A DNA stretch of 64,000 bases from Citricoccus muralis (GTDB lineage Bacteria; Actinomycetota; Actinomycetes; Actinomycetales; Micrococcaceae): NCBI RefSeq assembly GCF_029637705.1, contig NZ_CP121252.1, forward strand, positions 1,860,001 to 1,924,000. Reading direction: 5' to 3'. Below the pieces are notes generated by a model. It worked only from the letters and a program-made list of their open reading frames with translations, was not told where the DNA came from and ran no database searches. Made by a program: the position numbers and the translations under genes. Of the stretch, positions 26,268-35,552 are shown piece after piece. Position 1 is the stretch's first letter, and every line of letters starts with the position of its first letter.

Positions 26268-27599
26268 TTACTCGAGGTAGTCGCGCAGCACCTGGGAACG
26301 CGAGGGGTGGCGCAGCTTCGACATGGTCTTGGACTCTATCTGGCGGATGCGCTCGCGCGTAACCCCGTAGACCTTGCCGATCTCATCGAGGGTCTTGGGC
26401 TGACCATCGGTGAGACCGAAGCGCATGGCCACCACGCCGGCTTCACGCTCTGACAGAGTGTCGAGCACCGAATGCAGCTGCTCCTGCAACAGGGTGAAGG
26501 AGACCGCATCCGCAGGGACGACCGCCTCTGAATCTTCGATCAGGTCACCGAACTCGGAGTCGCCGTCCTCACCCAGAGGGGTGTGCAGCGAAATCGGTTC
26601 GCGGCCATACTTCTGGACTTCGACGACCTTCTCCGGCGTCATGTCCAGCTCTTTGGCCAGCTCTTCTGGAGTGGGTTCCCGACCCAAGTCCTGTAGCATC
26701 TGACGCTGCACGCGCGCCAGCTTGTTGATGACCTCGACCATGTGCACCGGAATACGGATGGTGCGAGCCTGGTCGGCCATGGCGCGGGTGATGGCCTGAC
26801 GGATCCACCAGGTGGCGTAGGTAGAAAACTTGAAGCCCTTCGTGTAGTCGAACTTTTCGACCGCACGGATCAGACCCAAGTTACCTTCCTGAATTAGGTC
26901 CAGGAACAGCATGCCACGACCGGTGTAACGTTTCGCCAGCGAGACAACCAGACGCAGGTTGGCTTCGAGGAGGTGGTTCTTGGCCCGACGTCCATCGGCG
27001 ATTACCAGCTCGTAGTCGCGACGCAGACGCGTGTCCTCGATGGGATTCTCTTTGATCTTGTGCTCGGCGTAGAGGCCAGCCTCAATGCGCAGAGCTAGGT
27101 CGACTTCCTGCTCGGCGTTGAGGAGAGCGACTTTACCGATCTGCTTCAGGTAGTCCTTGACAGGGTCTGCGGTAGCACCGGAGGTGACCACCTGCTGCAC
27201 GGGGGCATCCTCGTCGGAATCCGAAACGACGAAACCGCCGGAGGTGGTTTCTTCTTCGGCTTTGCCCGACTTGCCCTTGGCATCGCCTTCGGTCTCGGCG
27301 GCCTCTTCCTCAGCGGCCTCTTCGGCCTCTTTGAGAACGGCGTCCTCTTCGAGCTCTTCTACGATCTCGTCAACGTCGGATTCAACCTTGGTCGGCTTTG
27401 CAGAACCGCTCTTTCCTGCCGCAGCTTTCGGAGCAGCCTTTTTCGGCGCCGCCTTCTTAGTCGTCGTCGACCCCCCAACACGGGTGCTGGTCTTGGTCGA
27501 GGACGCGGCGGACGCGGACTCCTTTGATTCGTCGGCTTGTTCTGCGGCGGACGCTTTGGCGCCCGACCGCGACTTGGCCTTCGCTGGAGTAGTAGTCAC
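26268..27599 (-). CDS. sigA: Principal RNA polymerase sigma factor
   Basis: A 443-residue group 1 sigma factor. The first 140 residues are a Lys/Ala- and Glu-rich low-complexity extension typical of actinobacterial HrdB/SigA. Region 1.2 ([16 protein letters not shown]), regions 2.1-2.4 ([18 protein letters not shown] to [13 protein letters not shown]), region 3 and region 4.2 ([22 protein letters not shown]) follow. It directs transcription of housekeeping genes. The start is GTG at 27599 with AAGG seven bases upstream. The upstream 306-base region may contain a stress-sigma promoter. Confidence 0.95.
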   Translation of the reverse strand: MTTTPAKAKSRSGAKASAAEQADESKESASAASSTKTSTRVGGSTTTKKAAPKKAAPKAAAGKSGSAKPTKVESDVDEIVEELEEDAVLKEAEEAAEEEAAETEGDAKGKSGKAEEETTSGGFVVSDSDEDAPVQQVVTSGATADPVKDYLKQIGKVALLNAEQEVDLALRIEAGLYAEHKIKENPIEDTRLRRDYELVIADGRRAKNHLLEANLRLVVSLAKRYTGRGMLFLDLIQEGNLGLIRAVEKFDYTKGFKFSTYATWWIRQAITRAMADQARTIRIPVHMVEVINKLARVQRQMLQDLGREPTPEELAKELDMTPEKVVEVQKYGREPISLHTPLGEDGDSEFGDLIEDSEAVVPADAVSFTLLQEQLHSVLDTLSEREAGVVAMRFGLTDGQPKTLDEIGKVYGVTRERIRQIESKTMSKLRHPSRSQVLRDYLE

Positions 27600-27905
27600 T
27601 CAGAACCTTCCTACGGCAATGTGGAGCGAACAGTGGTCTAAACCACTATGACCCTGTCAAGTCCGAAACATTTGTAAGTTGCTGTAGGCCGACCGAAAAA
27701 CGGCCGGCTCAGCGACTTGCTCGCGCTTCAGACGCAGGGTCTTTAGGGGGTGAAACGACCTGGACTGCGACTTTGTTCCCGCGTATCCGAAATTCCTGAG
27801 AAAAATCGGACCGTGGTCAGATCACCCCCACAATTATTGCATGTTCGCTGCCACATCTTGGCAACCGCGACGTTCAGGCCCTACATGACGATGCCACTGA
27901 TCATG
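27600..27905 (-). promoter_or_regulatory. sigA upstream region with candidate SigH/SigR-type promoter
   Basis: This 306-base gap has no gene. On the minus strand GGGAAC (27775-27780) and GTT (27754-27756) are separated by exactly 18 bases, matching the GGGAAT-N18/19-GTT pattern of SigR/SigH-type promoters. A start near 27746 would give a leader of about 147 bases. A consensus TTGACA (27655-27660) lacks a good -10. Just after it lies the palindrome AGTGGT-N4-ACCACT (27632-27647), a possible operator. Confidence 0.45.
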
Positions 27906-29159
27906 TCATGCCACCGTCCGGTCGCGACCCGACCATGCGATTTTCCGGTTCAGGGCCCACGGATTAATGAGTCCGGCGCTGACTGCTTCCGCGAGTAATG
28001 AAGCGAGGCTACAGGTAACGTCCCAGGACAGCGCTTGGTCTAGCAATGCAGTGGCGCGAGTGCCGCGTCCACGCGACCATTCGATCCACGCGGCCGTCGC
28101 TGCCGTAGCGGCCGCGGCTGGCATAGAAGCCTGAGGCACCAGGTCGCTACAGTATCCACGGAGCCGGTCCAACCGTGACCAATCCGGAGATAGCCCTGTT
28201 CGGCCGGTGAGCGTTTCAGCGACCAACCACGCATTGTCTTCCGACGCCGTCGTCTCATACAGCCGGGGCAGTCCGTCAGGTACCCGGGCGGAGAAGGCCA
28301 AACCAGACACCGCTGTTTCGAACCCGAAGCACGCTCCCACGATCAACAAGTCTCGCCAGACGCTCATCCCCAGAGGAGCCACAAGGAGAGCCGCTTCCTC
28401 TGGAGCGAGAGGCCGACCATCGTTGAGCACATCGTCCCACTGACGCGTCCAGTTCCAACATGCCACCGTGTCGCCTTCATACGGTGCTGCCGGCAGCGAC
28501 GCGGGATCACCACACGGCTCCGGTAGGCAAACGGCGACGTGATCCGCCTCAATGGGCTGCCCCAACAGCGTCAAGGAATCGCTGACATAGGTTCCTCGTG
28601 CCTCTTTAACGGCAGAGCCCTGTGTCGCGCAGAATCCGCGTTCTCGGCAATAGAGGTGCCAGACCCGTCGTTCGTTGATGACCCAGCTCTCGAATACTGG
28701 CAACTCGGTGAGTGCGGCCCCGCGGCGCACGCATCGGTCGATCTGCCGCAGGATTTCGGGAGGTGACCCGACCCCGCCGGCCGAGGATGACATATCGGGG
28801 GCTTTCGACTCGGCATCAAGCAAGTACACCATCAGAATCCGGTCGGATTCGATGTCGTGCTTAAGTTTCGTGGCCACGAACTGGCCGAGGCTTTGCGCCT
28901 CGTGCTCAAGCCGATCGACTTCATCGGGGTCCGCGATGCCGTGGGTGAGCGCCAGTTCCATAGAAGGAAGCAGATCCCCTCGCATCACGGCACCGAGCTG
29001 ACGATTGCGTATCGCAACACCCACCCACGACCGAGTCGGTTCAAAGCCAAGCGTATGGATGATGTAGGCCATCAGCTCCGCGGGCTCACGGACGGTGAGG
29101 CGCCGAGAAACGATGTCACTAGCGGGAAGTAGACCGGGGCGATGATTCGATGCGTTCAT
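27906..29159 (-). CDS. DUF4192 family protein
   Basis: A soluble protein of about 417 residues. The N-terminal LTVREPAELMAYIIHTLGFEPTRSWVGVAI matches the DUF4192 family, widespread in actinobacteria and of unknown function. A C-terminal Ala-rich helical region (AAAATAATAAWIEWSRGRGTRATALLDQAL) looks like TPR-type helices. Start choice is uncertain between ATG 29159 and ATG 29171; neither has a strong ribosome-binding site. It lies downstream of the PAC2 gene on the same strand, with a hairpin in the 98-base gap. Confidence 0.78.
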   Translation of the reverse strand: MNASNHRPGLLPASDIVSRRLTVREPAELMAYIIHTLGFEPTRSWVGVAIRNRQLGAVMRGDLLPSMELALTHGIADPDEVDRLEHEAQSLGQFVATKLKHDIESDRILMVYLLDAESKAPDMSSSAGGVGSPPEILRQIDRCVRRGAALTELPVFESWVINERRVWHLYCRERGFCATQGSAVKEARGTYVSDSLTLLGQPIEADHVAVCLPEPCGDPASLPAAPYEGDTVACWNWTRQWDDVLNDGRPLAPEEAALLVAPLGMSVWRDLLIVGACFGFETAVSGLAFSARVPDGLPRLYETTASEDNAWLVAETLTGRTGLSPDWSRLDRLRGYCSDLVPQASMPAAAATAATAAWIEWSRGRGTRATALLDQALSWDVTCSLASLLAEAVSAGLINPWALNRKIAWSGRDRTVA

Positions 29160-29225
29160 GTGCACCAGCATCGTTACGACGTGTGGTTCTTCGAGCGCCG
29201 CTCAGACCAGTTTGTGGATGACGCC

Positions 29226-29247
29226 CTCCACACCGAAGGGTGTGGAG
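29226..29247 (-). terminator. Hairpin after the PAC2 gene
   Basis: Perfect 9-bp stem (CTCCACACC and GGTGTGGAG, loop GAAG) starts 10 bases past the PAC2 stop. There is no T-run, so termination may be partial or Rho-assisted. Confidence 0.45.
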
Positions 29248-29257
29248 CACCAAGGTG

Positions 29258-30331
29258 TTAGTCCTCGGAGGGAGAATCCGGCCTAGTACCGTCAGTCGCG
29301 TCCGCATCCTCTTCTCGGCTTCCCGTGTCATCCAAATTCAGGTGATCCTGTGAACGAGACGGCATAATCGACCGCGGCTGAACGTGTTCCTGAGCGTGAC
29401 GCGGCTGAGAAGAGAGATACTCTTCCACTGCTGCGCCCAGAGATTCGGCGTCCGGAACCTGTGCGTCGCGATTAAGCAACAGTGAGCGCACTTCCCCAGA
29501 TTTCGTCGCATGCTGGTCGAAGTTCTGCTCGAGCCCGGTCACCATGGCCCGGATTTCCCCGGATGATTCGGTCTGACGGTCTAGCTCCAGGTCGATTTCT
29601 CGTCCCTTTTCACGCAGTTCATCGGTGGGGAGCATCCGCTCAAGTGCAGCGCCGGCGTATTCCAGAGCCGATACCGCAGCCTGTGGGTAGGTGGCGTCGG
29701 CCAGATAGTGCGGGACGTGGATGGTGTATCCGCTGGTGTCATACGAAGCCTCTTCCAGACGCAATTCCAACAGCTGCCCCACACCGGAAAGCATGCGCGC
29801 CTGCGGCGACCAGGTGCTGAGGCCGGCCACCAACTCCTCACGGCTACCGTGTGCGGTCACCCCCAGGGGGCGAGTATGAGGTACCGGTAATGGCATGGCA
29901 TCCAGCATGGTCACCAGCCGCACGTCCAGCTCTTCCACCAGGAAAAGAACAGACGAGACGAACCGCTCCCACTGATAGTCCGGTTCCTGGCCAGACAAAA
30001 GCAGGAACGGTTTGCCGAGAACGTCGTTCACTAGATGCAACTGCAGCTCGGGAGCCCGGTAATCGGTGAATCGCTGACCGTCGAAGGTGATGTGTGGCCT
30101 CCGGGAGCGATAGTCAACCAACTGGTCGGCGTCGAAGCTCGCCAGGAGCTGATGGTCCAATCGTTCCAACAGGGTGTCATTCACCTGACGGGCGATATTG
30201 CCGGCGTCGAGGTGGCCGCTGAACACAGCAAGCATGCCCAGCCCGCGTAGAGGAGACTCCCCATCGACCTGGGCCGAGAGTAGTTCGCGGCCTTCCGGCT
30301 GCAGCCTAAACAGCATTCTGGGATCTTGCAC
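29258..30331 (-). CDS. PAC2 family protein (proteasome-assembly-chaperone-like)
   Basis: A 357-residue protein starting VQDPRMLFRLQPEGRE. The PAC2 fold covers about residues 20-260 (GLGMLAVFSGHLDAGNIARQVNDTLLE, then GVTAHGSREELV and ATYPQAAVSALEYAGAAL). An acidic, disordered C-terminus completes it. Actinobacterial PAC2 proteins are presumed, not proven, to assist in proteasome-related or ligase functions. GTG at 30331 is chosen because AAGGA lies six bases upstream and the family begins at this point; TTG one codon earlier is an alternative. Divergent from pepA. Confidence 0.85.
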   Translation of the reverse strand: MQDPRMLFRLQPEGRELLSAQVDGESPLRGLGMLAVFSGHLDAGNIARQVNDTLLERLDHQLLASFDADQLVDYRSRRPHITFDGQRFTDYRAPELQLHLVNDVLGKPFLLLSGQEPDYQWERFVSSVLFLVEELDVRLVTMLDAMPLPVPHTRPLGVTAHGSREELVAGLSTWSPQARMLSGVGQLLELRLEEASYDTSGYTIHVPHYLADATYPQAAVSALEYAGAALERMLPTDELREKGREIDLELDRQTESSGEIRAMVTGLEQNFDQHATKSGEVRSLLLNRDAQVPDAESLGAAVEEYLSSQPRHAQEHVQPRSIMPSRSQDHLNLDDTGSREEDADATDGTRPDSPSED

Positions 30332-30465
30332 CAAGGTTCCTTCCTGTGGCGACCATTTCGAGCTTATCCATCTCAACGGCGAAGTGCCTCAGAAGTATTC
30401 CAAAGCCCCGTTAGGATGGGACCGACCCCACACCGCTGACTCACTCTCAAAAGGACGTGATCTTC

Positions 30466-32088
30466 GTGACCACTGCGTCAACCCCCACTTTCATCACCAC
30501 CACCGGTCCGACTTTGAACGCTGTCGCCGAGGTTCCCGCTGTACAGGCACTGGTGCTTGCGACGGAATCCACTTCCGATGGTCCGCGACTGGTCGAATCT
30601 TCGGTGTTGACTCAGGAGGAAACGCAGCGGATCACTGATCTGCTCCCCGCGCTCGGAGTGCGCGGCGCTGCTGATGAAGTTCTGCGGATCCCTGCTTCAG
30701 CGGAGAGCAACTACGACGTCATGGTCCTCGCCGGTGTTGGTTCGAAGGATCGCCCTGCCCAAGGCACTCCTGCGGTCGATGGGTCGCCAGAAGGCGAGAT
30801 TGCCGTCGAGAACCTTCGACGCGCTGCCGGTTCTGCTGTTCGTAGCCTGGCCGGATTGAAGAGCGTCGCGTTCGCTTTCCCTGCCGATACCGCGGAACGC
30901 CTAGCCGCCATCACCGAAGGCGCGGCCATCGCGGCGTACTCTTTCACCGCATTCCGTTCCACTAACTCGAGCAAAGATGCGTCCACGAACGAGGCCGACA
31001 CGGATGCCGCTTCCCAGACGGAAAACGCCGGTTCCGCTCAGTCTCCCGTGGCGGAGATTTTCGTGGTCAGTGATCTGGAGGCCGTCACCGCCGCGGACAT
31101 TGTACGCCGCGCCGAAACCGTGGCTCAGGCCGTTCGAGTGACCCGTGACTTCGTCAACACCCCTCCCTCGCATCTCTTCCCAGCCTCGCTCGCTGATGCG
31201 GCCGTGGATTTAGTCAAGGATCTCGACATCGAGACCACCGTGTGGGATGAAAAGCGCCTAGCCGAAGAAGGATTCGGCGGAATTCTGGGCATCGGACAGG
31301 GGTCGTCGCGTCCTCCGCGTCTGGTGCGGATGGCTTACTCCCCCGCCGATGCACAGGGCCACATCGCTCTGGTGGGAAAAGGCATTACCTTCGACACCGG
31401 TGGAATTTCGCTCAAGCCGGCCGCGTCAATGATGACCATGAAGTCGGATATGACGGGCGCGGCCACCGTCACCGCCGTCGTTGCAGCTGTTGCTCGCCTC
31501 CAGTTTCCGATTAAGGTCACCGGCTGGCTGGCTGTTGCAGAGAACATGCCCTCCGCTACGGCGATTCGCCCGTCGGATGTACTCACCACATTCGGCGGAA
31601 AGACCGTTGAAGTACTCAACACCGATGCCGAAGGTCGTGTGGTCATGGCCGACGCCTTGGTCGCGGCCTGCCAGGAAAAACCTGATGCAGTGATCGACAT
31701 CGCCACTCTCACGGGTGCGCAAATGGTTGCCCTTGGTAATCGCACCACCGGTGTGATGGGCCAGGACGCGCTGCGCGAAGAACTCGTTACCGCCGGCCAG
31801 ACCTCCGGAGAAAGCATCTGGCCGATGCCGATCCCCGCCAACCAGCGGGCGTCGCTGGATTCTTCCGTCGCCGATATCTCCAACATGGGCGATCGATTCG
31901 GGGGCATGCTGACCGCGGCGGCCTTCCTCCGTGAATTCGTCGGCGACACCCCCTGGGCTCACCTCGACATCGCGGGACCCTCATTCAACGAATCAAGCGC
32001 CTGGGGATACACCCCGAAGGATGCGACCGGCGTGATGGTCCGCACACTGCTGACGTTCTTGTCCCAGCGCGCAGGAATCACTGCCTAA
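30466..32088 (+). CDS. pepA: Leucyl aminopeptidase (M17 family)
   Basis: A 540-residue M17 aminopeptidase that releases N-terminal amino acids from peptides in the cytoplasm. The two-metal catalytic domain carries LVGKGITFDTGGISLKP, MKSDMTGAA and the family signature NTDAEGRVVMADAL. The N-terminal domain has an unusual Ser/Thr/Asp-rich insert at about residues 170-190 (NSSKDASTNEADTDAAS). GTG at 30466 is preferred to GTG at 30457, as AAGGA is ten bases before the former and one base before the latter. A -10-like TAGGAT lies at 30412-30417. The stop codon lies inside a tandem repeat. Confidence 0.94.
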   Translation: MTTASTPTFITTTGPTLNAVAEVPAVQALVLATESTSDGPRLVESSVLTQEETQRITDLLPALGVRGAADEVLRIPASAESNYDVMVLAGVGSKDRPAQGTPAVDGSPEGEIAVENLRRAAGSAVRSLAGLKSVAFAFPADTAERLAAITEGAAIAAYSFTAFRSTNSSKDASTNEADTDAASQTENAGSAQSPVAEIFVVSDLEAVTAADIVRRAETVAQAVRVTRDFVNTPPSHLFPASLADAAVDLVKDLDIETTVWDEKRLAEEGFGGILGIGQGSSRPPRLVRMAYSPADAQGHIALVGKGITFDTGGISLKPAASMMTMKSDMTGAATVTAVVAAVARLQFPIKVTGWLAVAENMPSATAIRPSDVLTTFGGKTVEVLNTDAEGRVVMADALVAACQEKPDAVIDIATLTGAQMVALGNRTTGVMGQDALREELVTAGQTSGESIWPMPIPANQRASLDSSVADISNMGDRFGGMLTAAAFLREFVGDTPWAHLDIAGPSFNESSAWGYTPKDATGVMVRTLLTFLSQRAGITA

Positions 32089-32110
32089 TAACGAATCACT
32101 GCCTAATAAC
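32075..32110 (+). repeat. 18-bp tandem duplication across the pepA stop
   Basis: The unit GAATCACTGCCTAATAAC occurs twice in tandem (32075-32092 and 32093-32110). The first copy contains the last pepA codons and its TAA stop. The first nine bases recur at 32128-32136. This looks like a small replication-slippage event with no effect on the protein. Confidence 0.85.
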
Positions 32111-32250
32111 GCCGCGGACGCACAGGCGAATCACTGAAAAGCACGGTGCATTCACCCGTGCGTCATCGCTTGTTGCGAGTAGCCGATCAGCCCAATTCAT
32201 AGATAAGGTTGATTTCAAAGTCTCGCAGGCTGAACATTGCCCGCAATTCA

Positions 32251-32265
32251 TACTGGATTCCAGTA
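32251..32265. promoter_or_regulatory. Candidate operator upstream of lpd
   Basis: TACTGGA-T-TCCAGTA is a perfect 7-1-7 inverted repeat 49 bases before the lpd start, in the 226-base gap after pepA. It is placed as an operator would be, but I do not recognise the binding protein. A GC-rich hairpin possibility (CGGGG/CCCCG) follows in the leader. Confidence 0.45.
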
Positions 32266-32314
32266 CAACCGGGGCGGGAAAATCCCCGTGCCCTAACGTA
32301 GAGGAGCAACACTC

Positions 32315-33688
32315 GTGTCCGAAACCGCTCAGGAATTTGACGTCCTCATTCTCGGCGGTGGCTCCGCCGGCTATGGCGCAGCACTGCGAGCCGTCCAGCA
32401 TGGCCTGACCGTAGGCCTGATCGAGAAGAGCAAGCTCGGCGGTACTTGCCTCCACTGGGGTTGCATCCCTACCAAGGCATACCTGCACGCAGCTGAGGTC
32501 GCCGACGAGGCACGTCATGCCTCGTCCTTCGGCGTCAACGCTACCGTCGAGTCCGTCGACATGGGCAAGGTGCGCGACTACAAGGACGGCATCGTCGCTG
32601 GCAAGTTCAAGGGTTTGTCCGGCCTGCTGAAGATGCGCAAGGTCAACGTCATCGAAGGTGAAGGCAAGCTCGTTTCCCAGAACGAGATCGAGGTTGACGG
32701 AACGCGTTACCAGGGCAAGCACATCATCCTGGCTTCCGGTTCGTACTCCAAGACTTTCGGCCTGACCGTCAGCGACCGAATCATGACCTCGACCGAGGCC
32801 TTGCAGCTCGACTACCTGCCCAAGTCCGCCATCGTCCTCGGCGGCGGCGTCATCGGTTCGGAGTTCGCGTCCTTGTGGAACTCCTTCGGGGTTGATGTCA
32901 CCATTATCGAGGGCCTGGACCACCTGGTGCCCAACGAGGACCCATCGATCATCAAGATCCTGGAGCGCGAGTTCAAGAAGAAGAAGATCAAGTCCAACCT
33001 GGGCACCTTCTTCGACAAGGTTGAGGAAACCGATTCCGGCGTCAAGGTCACCTTGGCAGACGGCAAGGAATTCGAAGCCGAGGTCTGCCTCGTGGCGGTG
33101 GGTCGCGGTCCGAACACCGAGGGCCTGGGCTTTGAAGAGCAGGGCATCACCCTCGACCGTGGTTTCGTCATCACCGATGAGCGTCTCCACACCGGCGTGG
33201 GCAACATTTACGCCATCGGCGATATCGTCCCCGGCGTTCAGCTGGCGCACCGCGGCTACCAGCAGGGCATCTTCGTTGCCGAAGAGATCGCCGGCAACAA
33301 CCCGCTCATCGTTGAGGATGTCAACATCCCGAAGGTCACCTTCACTGAGCCGGAGATCATGTCCGTCGGCTACTCCCAGCCCAAGGCTGAAGAGAAGTTC
33401 GGCAAAGAAAACATCGAGGTCACCGAATACAACCTTGCGGGCAACGGCAAGTCCTCGATCCTCGGCACCGGCGGCGTGATCAAGATGGTCCGTCAGAAAG
33501 ACGGCGCCATCATTGGTGTCCACGGTATCGGCAAGCGCATCTCCGAGCAGATCGGTGAAGCCCAGCTCATCGTGAACTGGGAGGCGTACCCCGAGGATGT
33601 TGCAGCCTTCATCCACGCACACCCGACCCAGAACGAGTCTCTCGGCGAAGCAGCGATGGCCCTCAACGGTCATCCGCTCCACGGCTGA
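32315..33688 (+). CDS. lpdA: Dihydrolipoyl dehydrogenase (E3)
   Basis: A 457-residue flavoprotein that reoxidises dihydrolipoyl groups of 2-oxoacid dehydrogenase complexes, passing electrons to NAD. It shows FAD-binding GGGSAGYGAA, the redox-active disulfide GGTCLHWGCIPTK, NAD-binding GGGVIGSEFA, the second FAD motif GNIYAIGDI and the C-terminal interface pair HAHPTQNES (catalytic His). GTG start with GAGGAG eight bases upstream. sucB follows 85 bases later, so E3 and E2 are probably expressed together. Codon choice is strongly biased, consistent with high expression. Confidence 0.95.
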   Translation: MSETAQEFDVLILGGGSAGYGAALRAVQHGLTVGLIEKSKLGGTCLHWGCIPTKAYLHAAEVADEARHASSFGVNATVESVDMGKVRDYKDGIVAGKFKGLSGLLKMRKVNVIEGEGKLVSQNEIEVDGTRYQGKHIILASGSYSKTFGLTVSDRIMTSTEALQLDYLPKSAIVLGGGVIGSEFASLWNSFGVDVTIIEGLDHLVPNEDPSIIKILEREFKKKKIKSNLGTFFDKVEETDSGVKVTLADGKEFEAEVCLVAVGRGPNTEGLGFEEQGITLDRGFVITDERLHTGVGNIYAIGDIVPGVQLAHRGYQQGIFVAEEIAGNNPLIVEDVNIPKVTFTEPEIMSVGYSQPKAEEKFGKENIEVTEYNLAGNGKSSILGTGGVIKMVRQKDGAIIGVHGIGKRISEQIGEAQLIVNWEAYPEDVAAFIHAHPTQNESLGEAAMALNGHPLHG

Positions 33689-33690
33689 GC

Positions 33691-33721
33691 CACCCCAATA
33701 TTCGGGTGGCGACGCCACCCA
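33691..33721 (+). promoter_or_regulatory. Alternative hairpins between lpd and sucB
   Basis: GGGTGGCG-A-CGCCACCC (33705-33721) is a perfect short-loop hairpin, while CCACCCC (33691-33697) can pair instead with CGGGTGG (33704-33710). The two stems exclude each other. There is no T-run. This could act as an mRNA-processing or attenuation element, or only a weak terminator. Confidence 0.35.
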
Positions 33722-33773
33722 TCACCGCATGTCCGGTGAGGAACCGGAAAACTGAGAGAGGAAACGGGACATC

Positions 33774-35534
33774 ATGTCTGAAACCGTGAGCTTGCCAGCA
33801 CTGGGTGAGTCCGTCACCGAGGGCACCGTCACCCGCTGGCTGAAGCAGGTCGGAGACCAGGTCGAGGTGGACGAGCCCTTAGTGGAAGTCTCGACTGACA
33901 AAGTCGATACTGAAATCCCTTCGCCGGTAGCCGGCGTTCTGGAAGAGATCCTCGTTGAAGAGGACGAGACCGTCGAGGTCGGGGCCGACTTGGCTCGTAT
34001 TGGCGGCGGCGACGGTGCCGCGTCCGGAAGCAACGAAGACGATTCCGCAGAGGCCGAGGCAGAGGCCGAAGAAGCCCCGGCTGAGGCAGAGGACGAGCCC
34101 GAGGCAGAGGACGAGCCCGAGGCAGAAGCCGAGGCACCAGCTGCTGACGCTGATTCCTCCGATGACGCCGGATCCGGCGGAGCCACCGAGGTGACTCTTC
34201 CTGCACTGGGCGAGTCCGTCACTGAAGGTACCGTTACCCGCTGGCTTAAGGAAGTGGGCGACGACGTCGAGGTCGACGAGCCACTGCTCGAAGTCTCCAC
34301 CGACAAGGTCGACACCGAGATTCCCTCCCCCGTAGCAGGCAAGCTGCTCGAGGTGAAGGTTGGCGAGGACGAGACCGCTGAGGTCGGCGACGTGCTGGCC
34401 CTGATCGGTTCCGGTTCCGCTGGTTCTTCGGCTCCCGCTGCTGCTCCTGCCCCGGAAGAGAAGGCCCCCGCGAAGGAAGAGGCTTCCGCAGAAGAGAAGA
34501 AGGAAGAGCCCAAGGAAACTCCCGCCGAGGCACCGAAGCAGGAGAAGACCGAGTCCGCACCGGGACCTGCCGCTCCGGACAGCGGTTCCGCTGACGAAAC
34601 ACGCGGTGACGGCTACGTGACCCCGCTGGTGCGTCGCCTGGCCCGTCAGCACAACGTCGATCTGTCCGCCATCAAGGGCAGCGGCGTGGGTGGACGCATC
34701 CGCAAGCAGGACGTGCTGGATGCCGCTCAGACCAAGGAAGAGACAGCACCTGCGGACGCTCCCGCGGCAGCGCCGGCAGCCAAGGCTCCGGTGTCCTCCG
34801 TGGATCCCTCGAAGCGCGGCACCACCGAAAAGGCTCCGCGCATCCGTCAGGTGATCGCCCGCCGTATGCGCGAGTCGCTGGATACCTCCACACAGCTCAC
34901 CCAGGTCCACGAGATCGATATGACTCGTATCGTGGCCCTGCGCGGACGCGCGAAGAACGATTTCGCTCAGAAGCACGGTGTGAAGCTCACCTACCTGCCC
35001 TTCATCACCCAAGCTGTGGCCGAGGCGCTCAAGCAGCACCCCAAGCTGAACGCATCCTTCGATGAAGACGCCGGCGAAATCACCTACCACGCCACCGAGG
35101 ACGTCGCCATCGCGGTTGACACGGATCGTGGCCTGTTGGTTCCCGTGATTGCTGACACCGGTTCCCTGAACCTTTCGGGTGTTGCCAGCAAGATCGCCGA
35201 TCTGGCAGAGCGTGCGCGCACGAACAAGATCTCCCCTGATGAGCTTTCCGGCGGAACGTTCTCGATCACCAACATCGGGTCCGTGGGCGCTCTGTTCGAC
35301 ACTCCGATCATCAATCAGCCGCAGGTGGCCATCCTGGGAACGGGTGCCATCGTCAAGCGTCCGATGGTGGTTTCCGATGCCGATGGAAATGACTCCATCG
35401 CCATCCGCCACATGATGTACCTGTGCCTGACCTACGATCACCGCCTCGTGGATGGCGCTGACGCAGGTCGCTTCCTGCAGACCGTCAAGGCACGGCTGGA
35501 AGCCGGCGAATTCGCCAACGAGCTCGGACTCTGA
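33774..35534 (+). CDS. sucB: 2-Oxoacid dehydrogenase E2 component with two lipoyl domains
   Basis: A 586-residue dihydrolipoamide acyltransferase. Two lipoyl domains (1-77, lysine acceptor Lys43; 140-215, acceptor Lys178) are separated by acidic Ala/Glu linkers. Then come an E3-binding domain (about 283-318, [24 protein letters not shown]) and the catalytic domain ending with [14 protein letters not shown]. In actinobacteria one such E2 serves both pyruvate and 2-oxoglutarate dehydrogenases, as DlaT/SucB in Mycobacterium and Corynebacterium. The two lipoyl domains are nearly identical in protein but differ at many silent positions. ATG with GAGAGAGG upstream. Confidence 0.94.
   Translation: MSETVSLPALGESVTEGTVTRWLKQVGDQVEVDEPLVEVSTDKVDTEIPSPVAGVLEEILVEEDETVEVGADLARIGGGDGAASGSNEDDSAEAEAEAEEAPAEAEDEPEAEDEPEAEAEAPAADADSSDDAGSGGATEVTLPALGESVTEGTVTRWLKEVGDDVEVDEPLLEVSTDKVDTEIPSPVAGKLLEVKVGEDETAEVGDVLALIGSGSAGSSAPAAAPAPEEKAPAKEEASAEEKKEEPKETPAEAPKQEKTESAPGPAAPDSGSADETRGDGYVTPLVRRLARQHNVDLSAIKGSGVGGRIRKQDVLDAAQTKEETAPADAPAAAPAAKAPVSSVDPSKRGTTEKAPRIRQVIARRMRESLDTSTQLTQVHEIDMTRIVALRGRAKNDFAQKHGVKLTYLPFITQAVAEALKQHPKLNASFDEDAGEITYHATEDVAIAVDTDRGLLVPVIADTGSLNLSGVASKIADLAERARTNKISPDELSGGTFSITNIGSVGALFDTPIINQPQVAILGTGAIVKRPMVVSDADGNDSIAIRHMMYLCLTYDHRLVDGADAGRFLQTVKARLEAGEFANELGL
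34083..34118 (+). repeat. 18-bp tandem repeat in the sucB linker
   Basis: GAGGCAGAGGACGAGCCC is present twice in tandem, encoding [12 protein letters not shown] in the flexible linker between the lipoyl domains, followed by a partial third copy. Linker length may therefore vary between strains. Confidence 0.8.
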
Positions 35535-35552
35535 GGGGGAACACCGTAGCTC

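Noticed and set aside
32096-33718. Open frame of 540 codons on the minus strand opposite lpd
   Set aside because: It is the mirror of a gene with strong codon bias; its translation shows no motif, while the plus strand encodes a complete dihydrolipoyl dehydrogenase.
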